64,000 bases of DNA from positions 9,112,596-9,176,595 of the forward strand of contig CM046442.1 of assembly GCA_025506515.1 (NCBI GenBank). The letters are read 5' to 3'. The stretch is from Flaveria trinervia. Its lineage: Eukaryota; Streptophyta; Magnoliopsida; Asterales; Asteraceae. Each line of letters opens with the position of its first letter. Positions within the stretch are counted from its first letter, which is position 1. A model generated the notes under the pieces. The model saw only the letters and a program-made list of their open reading frames with translations, made no database searches and was not told the origin of the DNA. Below, piece after piece: positions 34,371 through 46,960 of this stretch. A program made the position numbers and the translations under genes.

Positions 34371-35450
34371 ATGCGTGTGTCCGCTTGTGTGTGTGCTACC
34401 CACGACCGAACCGATACAACCCGAACCGACCAAACATTACTATACGCTTATACATGTCATTAATGCTTGACCATAACTGTCAATAGGTGTTTGACCGATC
34501 ATTGCATTCAACTGTTGGAAATCTCGACCTTTCATACTTACCACTTAACAAGTGAGTTTCGTGGCCCCTTTTTATGCTTATACTACTTTACAAACATTTA
34601 CAAACATGGGGGAAAAGTATGCTCGCCCGTTTTCCATGCTGTACAACATACATAAAATTTTCATACAAGGAATCAACGTGATACTGTGTTGCAAGTACTT
34701 ATCTGATACCTGCTTGGGTCTGCTGTGTGCTTCTATCTTTGCAACTATTTAATTCCAGTGTGGGAACCGACGGTTAGGTATTGGTAGTACTACTGGGTTG
34801 ACACCCCCACCCTCGTGTTGGTATACTAGTTAGTACCAACAATAGCCAGGTACGGGTCTTGGGTGAATATACGCCGATAATTTCTTTGTGTACGTCGCTA
34901 GGTTTGGTTGCAAAGCTCATGACATGTGATTTTCTTTGTGTATATAACTGTATTCACGGTATTCCATATCATTCACTTTATACAGCATCACTTACATTTA
35001 TATTACTTAAACCTGCGAGCTCACCAACAATTTGTTGACCATTTTGAGCATATCTTTTCAGGTGATCAAGCTAGCTGAGGTTCTAGGTGTGCTGCCTTAG
35101 TGGAGACCCTAGGATGCATTTTTGGACTAATCATGTTTGACAAACAGTTACTTTGAACAATGATGAACTGTGTAAACAATTACAATCTTTTGAAACTTGT
35201 TCCCGGGTTGTGGGAATTTACATTACAATTTCATCTTTATGTGATTATGTGAATCGTTTATCCTGTTATGCATATGGCTATGTTGTCGTGAACATTGACT
35301 ATACACGACACAAGTCCCCTTGTTGTCGGGTGTCGTCATGACACGCTCGTCATCATTTTATTATTGCATCTCTATCGCTTACCATGTGTTATGACGATTC
35401 CCGTCTCGTCGCAACCCCGTGTTTCCGCTCTTAGCGGGGGTGTGACAGAC

Positions 35451-35463
35451 TGGTATCAGAGCC
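35451..35463 (+). promoter_or_regulatory. Primer binding site, tRNA-iMet (family C)
   Basis: TGGTATCAGAGCC lies 3 bases after the LTR end, with the same spacing and following text (ATTGGTTATAG) as in family B. This confirms the LTR C boundary and its orientation. Confidence 0.92.
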
Positions 35464-35729
35464 ATTGGTTATAGAGAATTAGGCAATACACTTGACCTAG
35501 ACTATAACCTAGGAACCTTCATGTAGATTGCATGCCAGGGTTGTGTGCATTTTGTATCTCATACGTGTTCCTCATTACTTGTTCGTTATCTATCTGTTTT
35601 GTGATCTTTCCACCCTATGAGAGAGCCTTGTGCTCACTCTTTTATGGGATACTCCTATTAGATCTTCCGTTCCCTCTGCGCGCCAAGTTATCATAACCAG
35701 ATTCGGGTATTAAGACACGAAGAGATCTT
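35464..35729 (+). other. Family C untranslated leader, truncated
   Basis: Sequence downstream of the C primer site. No open frame of note. It ends at about 35729, where the sequence switches in the middle of a family B LTR inside a shared CACAGTCAGC string. Confidence 0.7.
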
Positions 35730-36206
35730 CACAGTCAGCTTCAATTGCGAAATCACTATGAAATAATATTTATTATTAATGGACTAGCTATCTGTTACAA
35801 TACGCTACTTGTACATCTCTATTATTAAACTGTTTATATTTGAATATCTCTTGAACTCACCAACCATTGTGTTGACATTTTTAGTATGCTATTATCAGGT
35901 CATTAGCTTGCTTGCCATAGGAGCATTGCATGGTCCACTGCATTCTATGACACGGTCTTCAAGACATTTTATCATTTTAATAATTAATGATTTCTTTTTT
36001 GGGATTGGCACGTGTTTTGCCACAATTATACTATTATTATTTGGTTTGTTTTCAAAACGCTTCCGCACTGTTTAATTTATTTACATTGGATTGATTTCAT
36101 TTAAATTATGGCATATAGAGTCGTTCTGAGTAACTATTGACTGTGATCCTGGTTTGTTCACACGCCTCGCGGTAAAACTCCGCAAGTGGATTTTGAGGGT
36201 GTGACA
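35730..36206 (+). repeat. 3' 477 bp of a family B LTR
   Basis: Matches the end of the B LTR (compare 19379-19852) from CACAGTCAGCTTC to GGGTGTGACA. The first 2.26 kb of the LTR is missing and is replaced by the family C leader. The B primer site and body follow directly. This is a mosaic 5' end with two primer sites 760 bp apart. Confidence 0.9.
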
Positions 36207-36209
36207 GAT

Positions 36210-36222
36210 TGGTATCAGAGCC
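36210..36222 (+). promoter_or_regulatory. Primer binding site, tRNA-iMet (family B, plus copy)
   Basis: TGGTATCAGAGCC lies 3 bases after the LTR fragment end at 36206. Confidence 0.92.
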
Positions 36223-36345
36223 ATTGGTTATAGGGAACTAGGTTGCATACACACTAGACTATAACCGCACACAGTTAATTAGTTACCTGTGCCTTACTCC
36301 CATTTACTGTATACTCATTGGCATACACATCACACTCTCTGCAGC

Positions 36346-37044
36346 ATGGCATCGTCTTCAAGAGTTCCGGGTAAACGACCCGAATCACCTACACGATCTG
36401 AATCCCCACCTCCCGCACCTGTACCTGATGATGGATTTGATTGGCCCAGACTGGCTTATCCCCGAGAGGAGATTGACTGGGATCAACCATTCGCATTGAT
36501 GAAGCGTGACCCTCCGCGTGACTGGCGTTCTTATCCTAGGTTTGTTGACCACATCATGTTTAGGGAACGCGTACTGTCTTAAAGCCAAGGACTAGGAACA
36601 ATGCCAATCAACCCATGTTTCACTCCCACGAACGGCGCAGTCCAACGAGCAATTGATTGCTGCACTAATGGTTGCACTGGATACTGAACAACATCGTGTG
36701 AGACGACTCACGGGTGATGTTTGTACCCTACAGCAAGAGGTGTACAACCTGAGACATCAATGGACGAACTCAAGGAAGAACACGGGAAGACGCTGAACGG
36801 TTGTCACCATATGCAAGATGGTGTTATGGCACTCCAAGGACGCGTGACTGCTCGTGAACAGCGGGACGCCATAGCCGATAATAGGATTGCCATTCTAGAA
36901 GCTCAACTAGCAGCACTCCAGATTGCTATAGCTCCTGCTCCTGCCGCAGACTTTGACGATGAGGAGGATCCCGAGGAGGGACCCGAGGAAGAGGAACCGG
37001 AGGAGATGGAGGATGATAGTGATGGGTCAGACATTGTCGATTGA
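36346..37044 (+). pseudogene. Family B leader ORF1 (plus copy), frameshifted
   Basis: Homologue of the intact 233-codon ORF at 51933-52634. It opens MASSSRVPGKRPESP and is collinear to MFRERV, where bases are lost near 36570 and the frame ends at 36582. Further breaks occur near 36605 and 36760. The last part (EELKEEHGKTLNG to the acidic tail DGSDIVD, TGA at 37042) is open in one frame. See the intact copy for the description. Confidence 0.75.
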
Positions 37045-37313
37045 CTTCTTTATATGACTTAGACTACGTAGTGTTTTCTTTTAAAACCTATGTGGGAAGG
37101 GTTGTTTCCCCACACGAACGACAAAACTTCAATTTTGACATTGCTAAATACATTGTGACTTATTGCAATTTATTTACTTTGGTTATTATTTTTGTTATGA
37201 ATGTTGTGGTTGTGATGATACGTTATTTCTTTCATTTACTGTTTACTACGCTTCAATGAGTTAAATATGTATGATGTTACTCATTATTGTATTGTGAATA
37301 TAAAGTGAAAAGA
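37045..37313 (+). other. Non-coding gap between ORF1 and gag (plus copy)
   Basis: 269 bp without a meaningful frame, closely conserved with 51660-51932 of the complete element. It could be a spacer, a second intron or a re-initiation region. I see no convincing splice pair. Confidence 0.5.
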
Positions 37314-38690
37314 ATGGACGCTCGTGGACGTGGATGTGGACGTGGTCGTGGACGTGGACGTGGACGTGGCACCAGAGAACAGGGTGGTGGTGCTATTAAC
37401 ATGACTCCTGCGGAATTGGCTGCTCTAATTAATGAGCATGTTCAGGCGGCAGTGGCTGCTACCCACGCGGGTCAGCCAGCAGGTAAACAATGATAGAAAA
37501 ACAAATCTGATATCCTTTATAACTGTAGGGGATGTTTGATTAATGTGTGTTGTGTTAAAACAGGACCACCGGTGTGTACATACAAGTCCTTCATGGACTG
37601 TAAACCACACACCTACAGCGGTACAGAGGGTGCTGTAGGGCTTGTACGCTGGTTTGAGAAGACTGAGTCCGTTTTGTCCAAATGTAACTGTCCACCGGCG
37701 GATCAAGTAAAGTATGCCACCGGGTCTTTGGAGGGTGCAGCTCTGTCTTGGTGAATGCGCAAGTCCAGATGCTTGGACAAGCGATGGCAAATGGACTCCC
37801 CTGGAATGAGTTCAAGGATATGATGATCGAGGAGTACTATCCTCGAAATGAGGTGCAAAAGTTGGAGATGGAATTCTGGCAGCTTAAGATGAAGGGTTCA
37901 GAAATTGAGGCTTACACGACCCGTACTCATGAGCTGGCCACATTGTGTCCAGGAATGGTTAATGAGACACATAAGAGAATTGAGCACTACATACGAGGGT
38001 TGGTGCCTGAAATCCAAAGTATGGTAACAGCTTCTAACCCGACTACGATTCAGCAGGCCATTCAAATTGCCCATAGACTTACGGATCAGGCGGTAGAGCA
38101 AGGGCGGTTACCCAAACGGGGCGCTGTGGTGAGCGTGCCCGACAACAAAAGGAAGTGGGATGCTCCCAGCAACAGCAATAACAAATCATCATCATCATCG
38201 TCTGGCGGTCAACAACAATCCCAACAGCAGCAACAACCAGTTCAGCAGCAGCAGCGGCGGTTCGATAATAACCGCAATTTCAACCAAACAGCCCCAAATA
38301 ACCAAGGACCTAGCGGTTACGGCGGCAAACATCCCAAATGCCCACGGTGTAACTACCACCATGTGGGACGGTGTGATAACTTCAAGTGTCAACGTTGTGG
38401 AAAGATTGGACACGCTGCGAAGGATTGCCGTGGTGAACTAATGAAGAGGCCACAACAATCTCATGAAACCCCCAAGGGTTGTTTTGAGTGTGGGAAAGAA
38501 GGGCATTACAAAAAAAACTGCCCAAAACTAAGAAGGAACGGAAATGGCAACAACAACAACAACAACACCAACAATCATGGGAACCACAACAACAATGGTA
38601 ATAATAACAACAATGGTGGAAATGGCACTGGAAATGGCGGCAATAAAGATGGAGCCAAAGGGAGAGCCTTCGTCATTGGCTCAGGTGAGG
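37314..38690 (+). pseudogene. gag: gag (family B, plus copy) with an 81-bp intron
   Basis: Exon 1 (37314-37482) encodes an Arg-Gly repeat start (MDARGRGCGRGRG) and MTPAELAALINEHVQAAV. The intron 37483-37563 (GTAAAC to AACAG) contains in-frame stops, and its removal joins QPAG to PPVCTYKSFMDC in phase 1. Exon 2 carries the capsid (GLVRWFEKTE, EYYPRNEVQKLE) and, after a basic Gln/Ser/Asn-rich linker, the knuckles CPRCNYHHVGRC, CQRCGKIGHAAKDC and CFECGKEGHYKKNC. A one-base loss at about 37752 (in GAALSW-WNAQ) breaks the frame, and the rest is open to 38971. An N/G-rich tract (about 38530-38650) leads to the protease. Confidence 0.85.
37483..37563 (+). other. Putative gag intron (plus copy)
   Basis: An 81-bp GT-AG segment: donor CAG/GTAAAC, acceptor AACAG/GACC. 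It interrupts the gag frame in phase 1 and contains TGA and TAG. The same 81-bp interval at the same codon is found in the complete copy (51410-51490), with donor GTAAAC and acceptor AATAG. Confidence 0.65.
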
Positions 38691-39185
38691 CTCTAAATGA
38701 TCCCACAACTGTTCTTGGTAGATTCCCTGTTAATAGTTGTTTTGCTACGGTACTATTTGATACTGGAGCCGATAGGAGTTTTGTGTCCTTAAAATTCTGT
38801 AGTCTTTTAAGTGATATACCCTCTGCTTTAGAATCTAAGTACACTGTGGAATTAGCCGACGGTAAGCAAATCCATGTAACGCATATCCTTAAAGACTGTA
38901 GGATAGAACTTGCTGGTCATACTTTCGCTATAGATCTCATGCTGTTACGCTGGGGAGTTTTGATGTTGTGATAGGCATGGATTGGCTCTCTAGCAAGCAA
39001 GCGGAAGTCATATGTGACGAGAAGATTATACGGATTCCAGTTGGTGATCAAGTTCTTACCGTCAAAGGTGATAGGAGTGGTGCTGTGATAGGCATCATCT
39101 CGTATATGAAAGTTCAAAAGTTGTTACGGAAGGGCCGCGTGGCTATCCTAGCACTTGTAACGATAAGCAAAAGGAAGAAAAGAGA
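38691..39185 (+). pseudogene. Aspartic protease region (family B, plus copy)
   Basis: Begins in the gag frame with VLFDTGADRSFVS (catalytic D-T-G-A) and continues through KYTVELADGKQIHV and CRIELAGHTFAIDLM. A frameshift at about 38940 then moves the GMDWLSSKQAEVIC block into the next frame (38968-). It would process the polyprotein. The copy is broken but its active-site block is single and clean, unlike the complete element's. Confidence 0.85.
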
Positions 39186-39704
39186 ATGGAGGATATTCCC
39201 GTAGTACGCGACTTTCCGGAGGTGTTCCCAGAAGATCTTCCTGGATTACCACCGCACCGCCAAGTGGAATTCCAGATTGAGTTGACTCCCGGCGCAGCTC
39301 CGATTGCTAGAGCACCTTATCGATTAGCACCAAACGAACTACAAGAGTTGTCATCACAACTTCAGGAGCTTTTGGATAAGGGTTTTATTCGACCTAGTAC
39401 ATCACCTTGGGGAGCTCCTGTACTCTTTGTTAAGAAGAAGGATGGCACATTCCGGATGTGCATCGATTATCGAGAGTTAAACAAAGTAACAGTCAAGAAC
39501 CGATACCCTTTACCTCGTATCGACGACTTGTTCGATCAGCTTCAAGGATCAAGCTATTACTCGAAGATTGACTTGAGATCTGGTTATCATCAACTCAGAG
39601 TTTGAGAAGAAGACATTCCCAAGACCGCATTTCGTACTCGTTATGGTCATTATGAGTTCTTGGTCATGCCTTTTGGGTTGACTAATGCACCTGCTGTGTT
39701 CATG
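39186..39704 (+). pseudogene. RT N-terminal half, cut by the hexanucleotide array
   Basis: The open frame 39186-39605 carries DFPEVFPEDLPGLPP, KGFIRPSTSPWGAPV, MCIDYRELNK, YPLPRIDDLFDQL and KIDLRSGYHQLRV (first catalytic Asp). A CGA-to-TGA change stops it at 39603-39605. The same frame goes on with EEDIPKTAF, MPFGLTNAPAVFM and ends at 39704. The next residues expected are DLMNRVCKPYLDLF and then FVIVFIDD, but the array starts instead with the codons GTC ATT GTT. The remainder of RT is not seen on the far side of the array. Confidence 0.9.
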
Positions 39705-42700
39705 GTCATTGTTATTGTTATCGTTATCGTTATCGTTATCGTTATCGTTATCGTTATCGTTATCGTTATCGTTATCGTTATCGTTATCGTTATCGTTATC
39801 GTTATCGTTATCGTTATCGTTATCGTTATCGTTATCGTTATCGTTATCGTTATCGTTATCGTTATCGTTATCGTTATCGTTATCGTTTCGTTATCGTATC
39901 GTTATCGTTATCGTTACGTTATCGTTATCGTTATCGTTATCGTTATCGTTATCGTTATCGTTATCGTTATCGTTATCGTTATCGTTATCGTTATCGTTAT
40001 CGTTATCGTTATCGTTATCGTTATCGTTATCGTTATCGTTATCGTTATCGTATCGTTATCGTTATCGTTATCGTTATCGTTATCGTTCGTTATCGTTATC
40101 GTTATCGTTATCGTTATCGTTATCGTTATCGTTATCGTTATCGTTATCGTTATCGTTATCGTTATCGTTATCGTTATCGTATCGTTATCGTTATCGTTAT
40201 CGTTATCGTTATCGTTATCGTTATCGTTATCGTTATCGTTATCGTTATCGTTATCGTTATCGTTATCGTTATCGTTATCGTTTCGTTATCGTTATCGTTA
40301 TCGTTATCGTTATCGTTATCGTTATCGTTATCGTTATCGTTATCGTTATCGTTATCGTTATCGTTATCGTTATCGTTATCGTTATCGTTATCGTTATCGT
40401 TATCGTTACGTTATCGTTATCGTATCGTTATCGTTATCGTTATCGTTATCGTTATCGTTATCGTTATCGTTATCGTTATCGTTATCGTTATCGTTATCGT
40501 TCGTATCGTTATCGTTATCGTTATCGTTTTATCGTTATCGTTATCGTTATCGTTATCGTTATCGTTATCGTTATCGTTATCGTTATCGTTATCGTTATCG
40601 TTATCGTTATCGTTATCGTTATCGTTATCGTTATCGTTATCGTTATCGTTATCGTTATCGTTATCGTTATCGTTATCGTTATCGTTATCGTTATCGTTAT
40701 CGTTATCGTTATCGTTATCGTTATCGTTATCGTTATCGTTATCGTTATCGTTATCGTTATCGTTATCGTTATCGTTATCGTTATCGTTATCGTTATCGTT
40801 ATCGTTATCGTTATCGTTATCGTTATCGTTATCGTTATCGTTATCGTTATCGTTATCGTTATCGTTATCGTTATCGTTATCGTTATCGTTATCGTTATCG
40901 TTATCGTTATCGTTATCGTTATCGTTATCGTTATCGTATCGTTATCGTTATCGTTATCGTTATCGTTATCGTTATCGTTATCGTTATCGTTATCGTTATC
41001 GTTATCGTTATCGTTATCGTTCGTTATCGTTATCGTTATCGTTATCGTTATCGTTATCGTTATCGTTATCGTTATCGTTATCGTTATCGTTATCGTTATC
41101 GTTATCGTTATCGTTATCGTTATCGTTATCGTTATCGTTATCGTTATCGTTATCGTTATCGTTATCGTTATCGTTATCGTTATCGTTATCGTTATCGTTA
41201 TCGTTATCGTTATCGTTATCGTTATCGTTATCGTTATCGTTATCGTTATCGTTATCGTTATCGTTATCGTTATCGTTATCGTTATCGTTATCGTTATCGT
41301 TATCGTTATCGTTATCGTTATCGTTATCGTTATCGTTATCGTTATCGTTATCGTTATCGTTATCGTTCGTTATCGTTATCGTTATCGTTATCGTTATCGT
41401 TATCGTTATCGTTATCGTTATCGTTATCGTTATCGTTATCGTTATCGTTATCGTTATCGTTATCGTTATCGTTATCGTTATCGTTATCGTTATCGTTATC
41501 GTTATCGTTATCGTTATCGTTATCGTTATCGTTATCGTTATCGTTATCGTTATCGTTATCGTTATCGTTATCGTTATCGTTATCGTTATCGTTATCGTTA
41601 TCGTTATCGTTATCGTTATCGTTATCGTTATCGTTATCGTTATCGTTATCGTTATCGTTATCGTTATCGTTATCGTTATCGTTATCGTTATCGTTATCGT
41701 TATCGTTATCGTTATCGTTATCGTTATCGTTATCGTTATCGTTATCGTTATCGTTATCGTTATCGTTATCGTTATCGTATCGTTATCGTTATCGTTATCG
41801 TTATCGTTATCGTTATCGTTATCGTTATCGTTATCGTTATCGTTATCGTTATCGTTATCGTTATCGTTATCGTTATCGTTATCGTTATCGTTATCGTTAT
41901 CGTTATCGTTATCGTTATCGTTATCGTTATCGTTATCGTTATCGTTATCGTTATCGTTATCGTTATCGTTATCGTTATCGTTATCGTTCGTTATCGTTAT
42001 CGTTATCGTTATCGTTATCGTTATCGTTATCGTTATCGTTATCGTTATCGTTATCGTTATCGTTATCGTTATCGTTATCGTTATCGTTATCGTTATCGTT
42101 ATCGTTATCGTTATCGTTATCGTTATCGTTCGTTATCGTTATCGTTATCGTTATCGTTATCGTTATCGTTATCGTTATCGTTATCGTTATCGTTATCGTT
42201 ATCGTTATCGTTATCGTTTATCGTTATCGTTATCGTTATCGTTATCGCTATCGCTATCGCTATCGTTATCGTTATCGTTATCGTTATCGTTATCGTTATC
42301 GTTATCGTTATCGTTATCGTTATCGTTATCGTTATCGTTATCGTTATCGTTATCGTTATCGTTATCGTTATCGTTATCGTTATCGTTATCGTTATCGTTA
42401 TCGTTATCGTTATCGTTATCGTTATCGTTATCGTTATCGTTATCGTTATCGTTATCGTTACCGTTATCGTTACCGTTATCGTTACCGTTATCGTTATCGT
42501 TATCGTTACCGTTATCGTTACCGTTATCCTTATCGTTATCCTTATCGTTATCCTTATCGTTATCCTTATCGTTATCCTTATCGTTATCGTTATCGTTATC
42601 GTTATCGTTATCGTTATCGTTATCGTTATCGTTATCGTTATCGTTATCGTTATCGTTATCGTTATCGTTATCGTTATCGTTATCGTTACCGTTATCGTTA

Positions 42701-44054
42701 TCGTTACCGTTACCGTTAACGTTACCGTTAACGTTATCGTTATCGTTATCGTTATCGTTATCGTTATCGTTATCGTTACCGTTATCGTTACCGTTAACGT
42801 TACCGTTAACGTTACCGTTAACGTTACCGTTAACGTTATCGTTATCGTTATCGTTATCGTTATCGTTATCGTTATCGTTATCGTTGTCGTTATCGTTGTC
42901 GTTATCGTTGTCGTTATCGTTATCGTTATCGTTATATCGTTATCGTTATCGTTATCGTTATCGTTATCGTTATCGTTATCGTTATCGTTATCGTTCGTTA
43001 TCGTTATCGTTATCGTTATCGTTATCGTTATCGTATCGTTATCGTTTCGTTATCGTTATCGTATCGTTATCGTTATTGTTATCGTTATTGTTATCGTTAT
43101 TGTTATCGTTATTGTTATCGTTATTGTTATTGTTATTGTTATTGTTATTGTTATTGTTATTGTTATTGTTATTGTTATTGCTATTGTTATTGCTATTGTT
43201 ATTGCTATTGCTATTGCTATTGTTATTGCTATTGCTATTGCTATTGCTATTGCTATTGCTATTGCTATTGCTATTGCTATTGCTATTGCTATTGCTATTG
43301 CTATTGCTATTGCTATTGCTATTGCTATTGCTATTGCTATTGCTATTGCTATTGCTATTGCTATTGCTATTGCTATTGCTATTGTTATTGTTATTGCTAT
43401 TGTTATTGCTATTGCTATTGTTATTGTTATTGCTATTGTTATTGTTATTGTTATTGTTATTGTTGCTGTTACTGTTACTGTTGCTGTTACTGTTACTGTT
43501 ACTGTTACTGTTACTGTTACTGTTACCGTTACCGTTACCGTTACCGTTACCGTTACTGTTACGGTTACCGTTACCGTTACCGTTACGGTTACCGTTACCG
43601 TCACCGTTACGGTTACCGTTACCGTCACCGTTACCGTTACCGTTACCGTTACCGTTACTCTTACTGTTACTGTTACTGTTACTGTTACTGTTACTGTTAC
43701 TGTTACTGTTACTGTACTGTTACTGTTACTGTTACTGTTACTGTTACTGTTACTGTTACTGTTACTGTTACTGTTACTGTTACTGTTACTGTTACTGTTA
43801 CTGTTACTGTTACTGTTACTGTTACTGTTACTGTTACTGTTACTGTTACTGTTACTGTTACGGTTACTGTTACGGTTACTGTTACTGTTACTGTTACTGT
43901 TACTGTTACTTTTACTGTTACTGTTATTCTTACTGTTATTGTTACTGTTATTGTTATTGATATTGTTATTGTTATTGTTATGTTATTGTTATTGTTATTG
44001 TTATTGTTATGTTATGTTATTGTTATTGTATTGTTATTGTTATTGTTATTGTTA
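39705..44054 (+). repeat. Hexanucleotide array, block 1 (4.35 kb)
   Basis: Begins GTCATTGTTATTGTTATCG right after the RT codon ATG. 39720-42450 is almost pure GTTATC with rare 1-2 base losses. 42451-42910 is mixed with GTTACC, CTTATC, GTTAAC and GTTGTC. 42911-43074 is GTTATC again. 43075-43460 is GTTATT and GCTATT. 43461-43660 is GTTACT, GTTACC and GTTACG. 43661-43920 is GTTACT. 43921-44054 is GTTATT. Every change is one base from the neighbouring unit, so the blocks descend from one another. The kilobase-long open frames across it (dipeptides such as Val-Ile, Leu-Ser, Tyr-Arg) are artefacts of a repeat lacking stop codons. True length may differ, because such arrays are hard to assemble. Confidence 0.97.
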
Positions 44055-46783
44055 TGTTACACCCTCAAAATCCATTTGCGGAGTTGTACCGCGAGGCGTG
44101 TGAACAAACCAGGATCACAGTCAATAGTTACTCAGAACGACTCTAAATGCCATAATTTAAACATAATTAACCAAAATACCAACTTTAAACAATGCGGAAG
44201 CGTTTTTGAAAACAACCCAAGTCAATAAAGTATAACTTATGGCAAAACAAGTGCCAAACCAAAGAGTAAACTATAATTGTTAAATGTCAACTTGTCTTGA
44301 AGCAAAGTGTCTTAAAATGCAGTGAACCGTGCAGTGCTCCTATGGCAGGCAAGTTAAGGACCTGAGAAAAGCATACTAAAATGTCAACACATAGGTTGGT
44401 GAGTTCAAGAGTTTGAGTTCAATAAACATGTAAACAGTTGCGATAAATATAAGCAGTGTATGGTAATAGATAGCTAGTCTATTATCAGTAAATATTAATA
44501 CATAGTGATTTTGCAATTGAAGCTGACTGTGATAGTTGTTGCCTCCTGTCACGACTTACCATGTCGTGACAATGTTCCATAGGACAAATTGCACCCGGTT
44601 GACCTCGAGTCACACAGGTGGGGCTCGTCAGACCCAGTAGTACTACCCAAGTTTCCCCGCTATTAAATATTAACAATTCAAAAGTGTGAGGACTTTTCCA
44701 TGGTAAACAACACTATATTAGTATTATACACAACTTAAATAATAAAAGCGTTCGTATAATACAGTATGCTATCTCCCCCAAAAGAGATTAAATAAAGTGT
44801 GGGGCATGAACTCACCTGATGTATGCAAAGGTACTTAGGGTTTATTTTGAGAAACGAGAGGATAGCCAACCTTCACAGGTTACCTAGATCATGTGAGTAC
44901 ATAAGTACGTGTAAATAAAAGACATTTGAAACCCTAATCATACCAAAATCAAAGACTCAAGCTTCCCGACAAATAGACACGTTTGACCTAGTTAACCCGT
45001 TTGACCCGTTGGTGATATTATGGGTTATAATTCAAATAAAGCCAATGAGCACATACAACATACATGATTAACATTCAAATAGTATCATACATATGCTATA
45101 TCAACCAGGTGTATCACTTAGATCATCATACCATCAAGTACTACACAAGTCATGCGAATCTAGAACATTAACATATCCACTAGCTACAATACAAGTAACA
45201 TGTCATACAAGGTTCAACCATTCATCACATGCCATGTGAAGCCACTCACGACTTCACACCCTAAACCTGCCAATCCTACTAAGTAGGGGCCTCAGATCCG
45301 CACGTGTGTATAATGATCATAACCAAATTCTTTAAGCATATGCATTGCATTCACAACATCACAACAATCAATTACCAGACCCAAGCATGATGTCTTACTA
45401 CTACACAACATCAAACCATACATGATTACCAATTCCAATATCACCCATGATTATCCAAACATGCCATACAACTAATTTAACACGTTCTATCACACTAGAA
45501 TCCATCCTAGAACATAATAGCAAGTTCCTATCATCCCAAACATGATCATAACATCATACTTCAACGTTTACACAAATAAAGTTTCCCTTATGGGAAAGAA
45601 TATCCCAAAACTATCAAACATCCAAAGCATACATGAATTCATCACTAATATACCAATTCAAGCTCATACTAACATCTAGACATGATCAACAACACTTAAA
45701 CATCCCAATCTAACAATCTTCATAAACAAAAGTTTCTACTTTTGGCAAGCTATGATCAACATCATCAAATAAAGATTTCTAGCATTCATAACAACAATCT
45801 AGCATCTAATTATCATCATGAACTCATCCATAACATCAATCCATCACTAGATCACTACTACATGCCAAATAAAGTTACTATTCTTAGTAACCTATGAACA
45901 ATGCATCAAAATCCCAACTTTCTTGTAAAATCAATGTATTCTAACATTCATACAACCTAATAATCATCAAACATTCATCCAACAATCATCCATCATGCAT
46001 AATCACAACAATTTCGAATTAGGGTTTGTTTCATAACCAAAGTTCATGATCAATCCACTAAAAACATAGAATTCTTGCATAATCGACGTTAACTAACATG
46101 TATACAATCTAAGTAACATGTTAACATCATCAAACAACATCCAATTCGACCCAATAAGGATCAATTTCGAATCTACGGTTCGGCCATAATGAAGAACATC
46201 ACAAAACATGAAAAATCTAACCTTTAAACTTGTAATTGCTTGAAATCGATGCTTCCTAAGTGTTGTATAGTGTAATCGAATCAAAACCACACGAATTGCT
46301 TGTTCAAGGCTGATTTCGAAGATGGAGAGGGATAGGGTGAATGTCGCGCGGCCGAAGGTTGCATTAGGGTTTGGAATTTTTGTTTTATTAATATTTAATT
46401 ACATATTTACCCTTTAAACCCTTGTGTTGGGTATTTTGTAAAAACTAGACTTTAAACTCTTGGTAAAGTGTTTTAACTTCATAACATAAAGATATAAACT
46501 TATAAAATTCATTATATATCTATCTTTATAAAAACACAAGACATACGAATAAATAGACACGTTTCCGCGTTACGCGATAATTCTTTAATTAACCGTTTAT
46601 AAATGTGTAAACACATAAACATAAACCAATACTCACATAATCACTTAGATTCACAACAAATTAACATTATCATAGTATTAGGTCACCAACGTTAAACGAC
46701 AACTAGTGTGTGCTCACGACACGTGTATACAAGACTTAACGGAACTAACGGAGCTTGGTAACGGAAATTTACCGGATGTCACA
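44055..46783 (-). repeat. 3' LTR of the complete family B element
   Basis: Left end TGTTACACCC (one change from TGTCACACCC), right end GGATGTCACA. 2729 bp. It contains the conserved hairpin at about 44547-44571 and the recurring sense frame at 44485-44676. On the right it is followed by the PPT module. Confidence 0.95.
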
Positions 46784-46960
46784 TTATCCCCATGTTGAAA
46801 GATTTTCGTCCCGAAAATTGCGTTACATGGTGAGAGTGTTCCATCCATGGTTTCCATCACTGGTCTACTGCATTGGCACACAGAAATCAAAATCGTGTGA
46901 GTTTTGGATGAGTTGTCCATCATCCCCATGTTGAAAGAAATTTCGTCCCGAAATTTAAAT
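46784..46960 (-). promoter_or_regulatory. Duplicated PPT/LTR-start module (complete family B element)
   Basis: In element sense, TTTCGGGACGAAATTTCTTT and ATGGGGATGATG precede an outer boundary at about 46917 (here GGACAACTC, with the TGTGA weakened). A second TTTCGGGACGAAAA block and ATGGGGATAATG precede the true LTR start at 46783. It is the same arrangement as 30865-31040. Confidence 0.7.

Larger units (their letters stand above)
33102..35447 (+). mobile_element. Family C LTR (2.35 kb)
   Basis: Starts TGTGACATCCGTCACC and ends GGGGGTGTGACA at 35447, immediately before a tRNA-iMet primer site, so it is a 5' LTR in plus orientation. Its first 11 bases and last 10 bases match family B, but the interior is different. 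A TATA box is at 33482-33489, and a GTGCGACTGAG-type minisatellite covers about 33845-34370. It interrupts the inverted B body. No partner 3' LTR is found in the window. Confidence 0.85.

Noticed and set aside
33102..35447. Treating LTR C as a family B LTR because of the TGTGACATCCG start
   Set aside because: After the first 11 bases the sequence diverges, and it has a different promoter region and a minisatellite that B lacks.
39660..44103. Open frames of up to 1472 codons (Val-Ile, Leu-Ser, Tyr-Arg, Ala-Ile and Thr-Val dipeptides)
   Set aside because: They are readings of a hexamer repeat that lacks stop codons. All three plus-strand frames are open at once, which no real gene shows.
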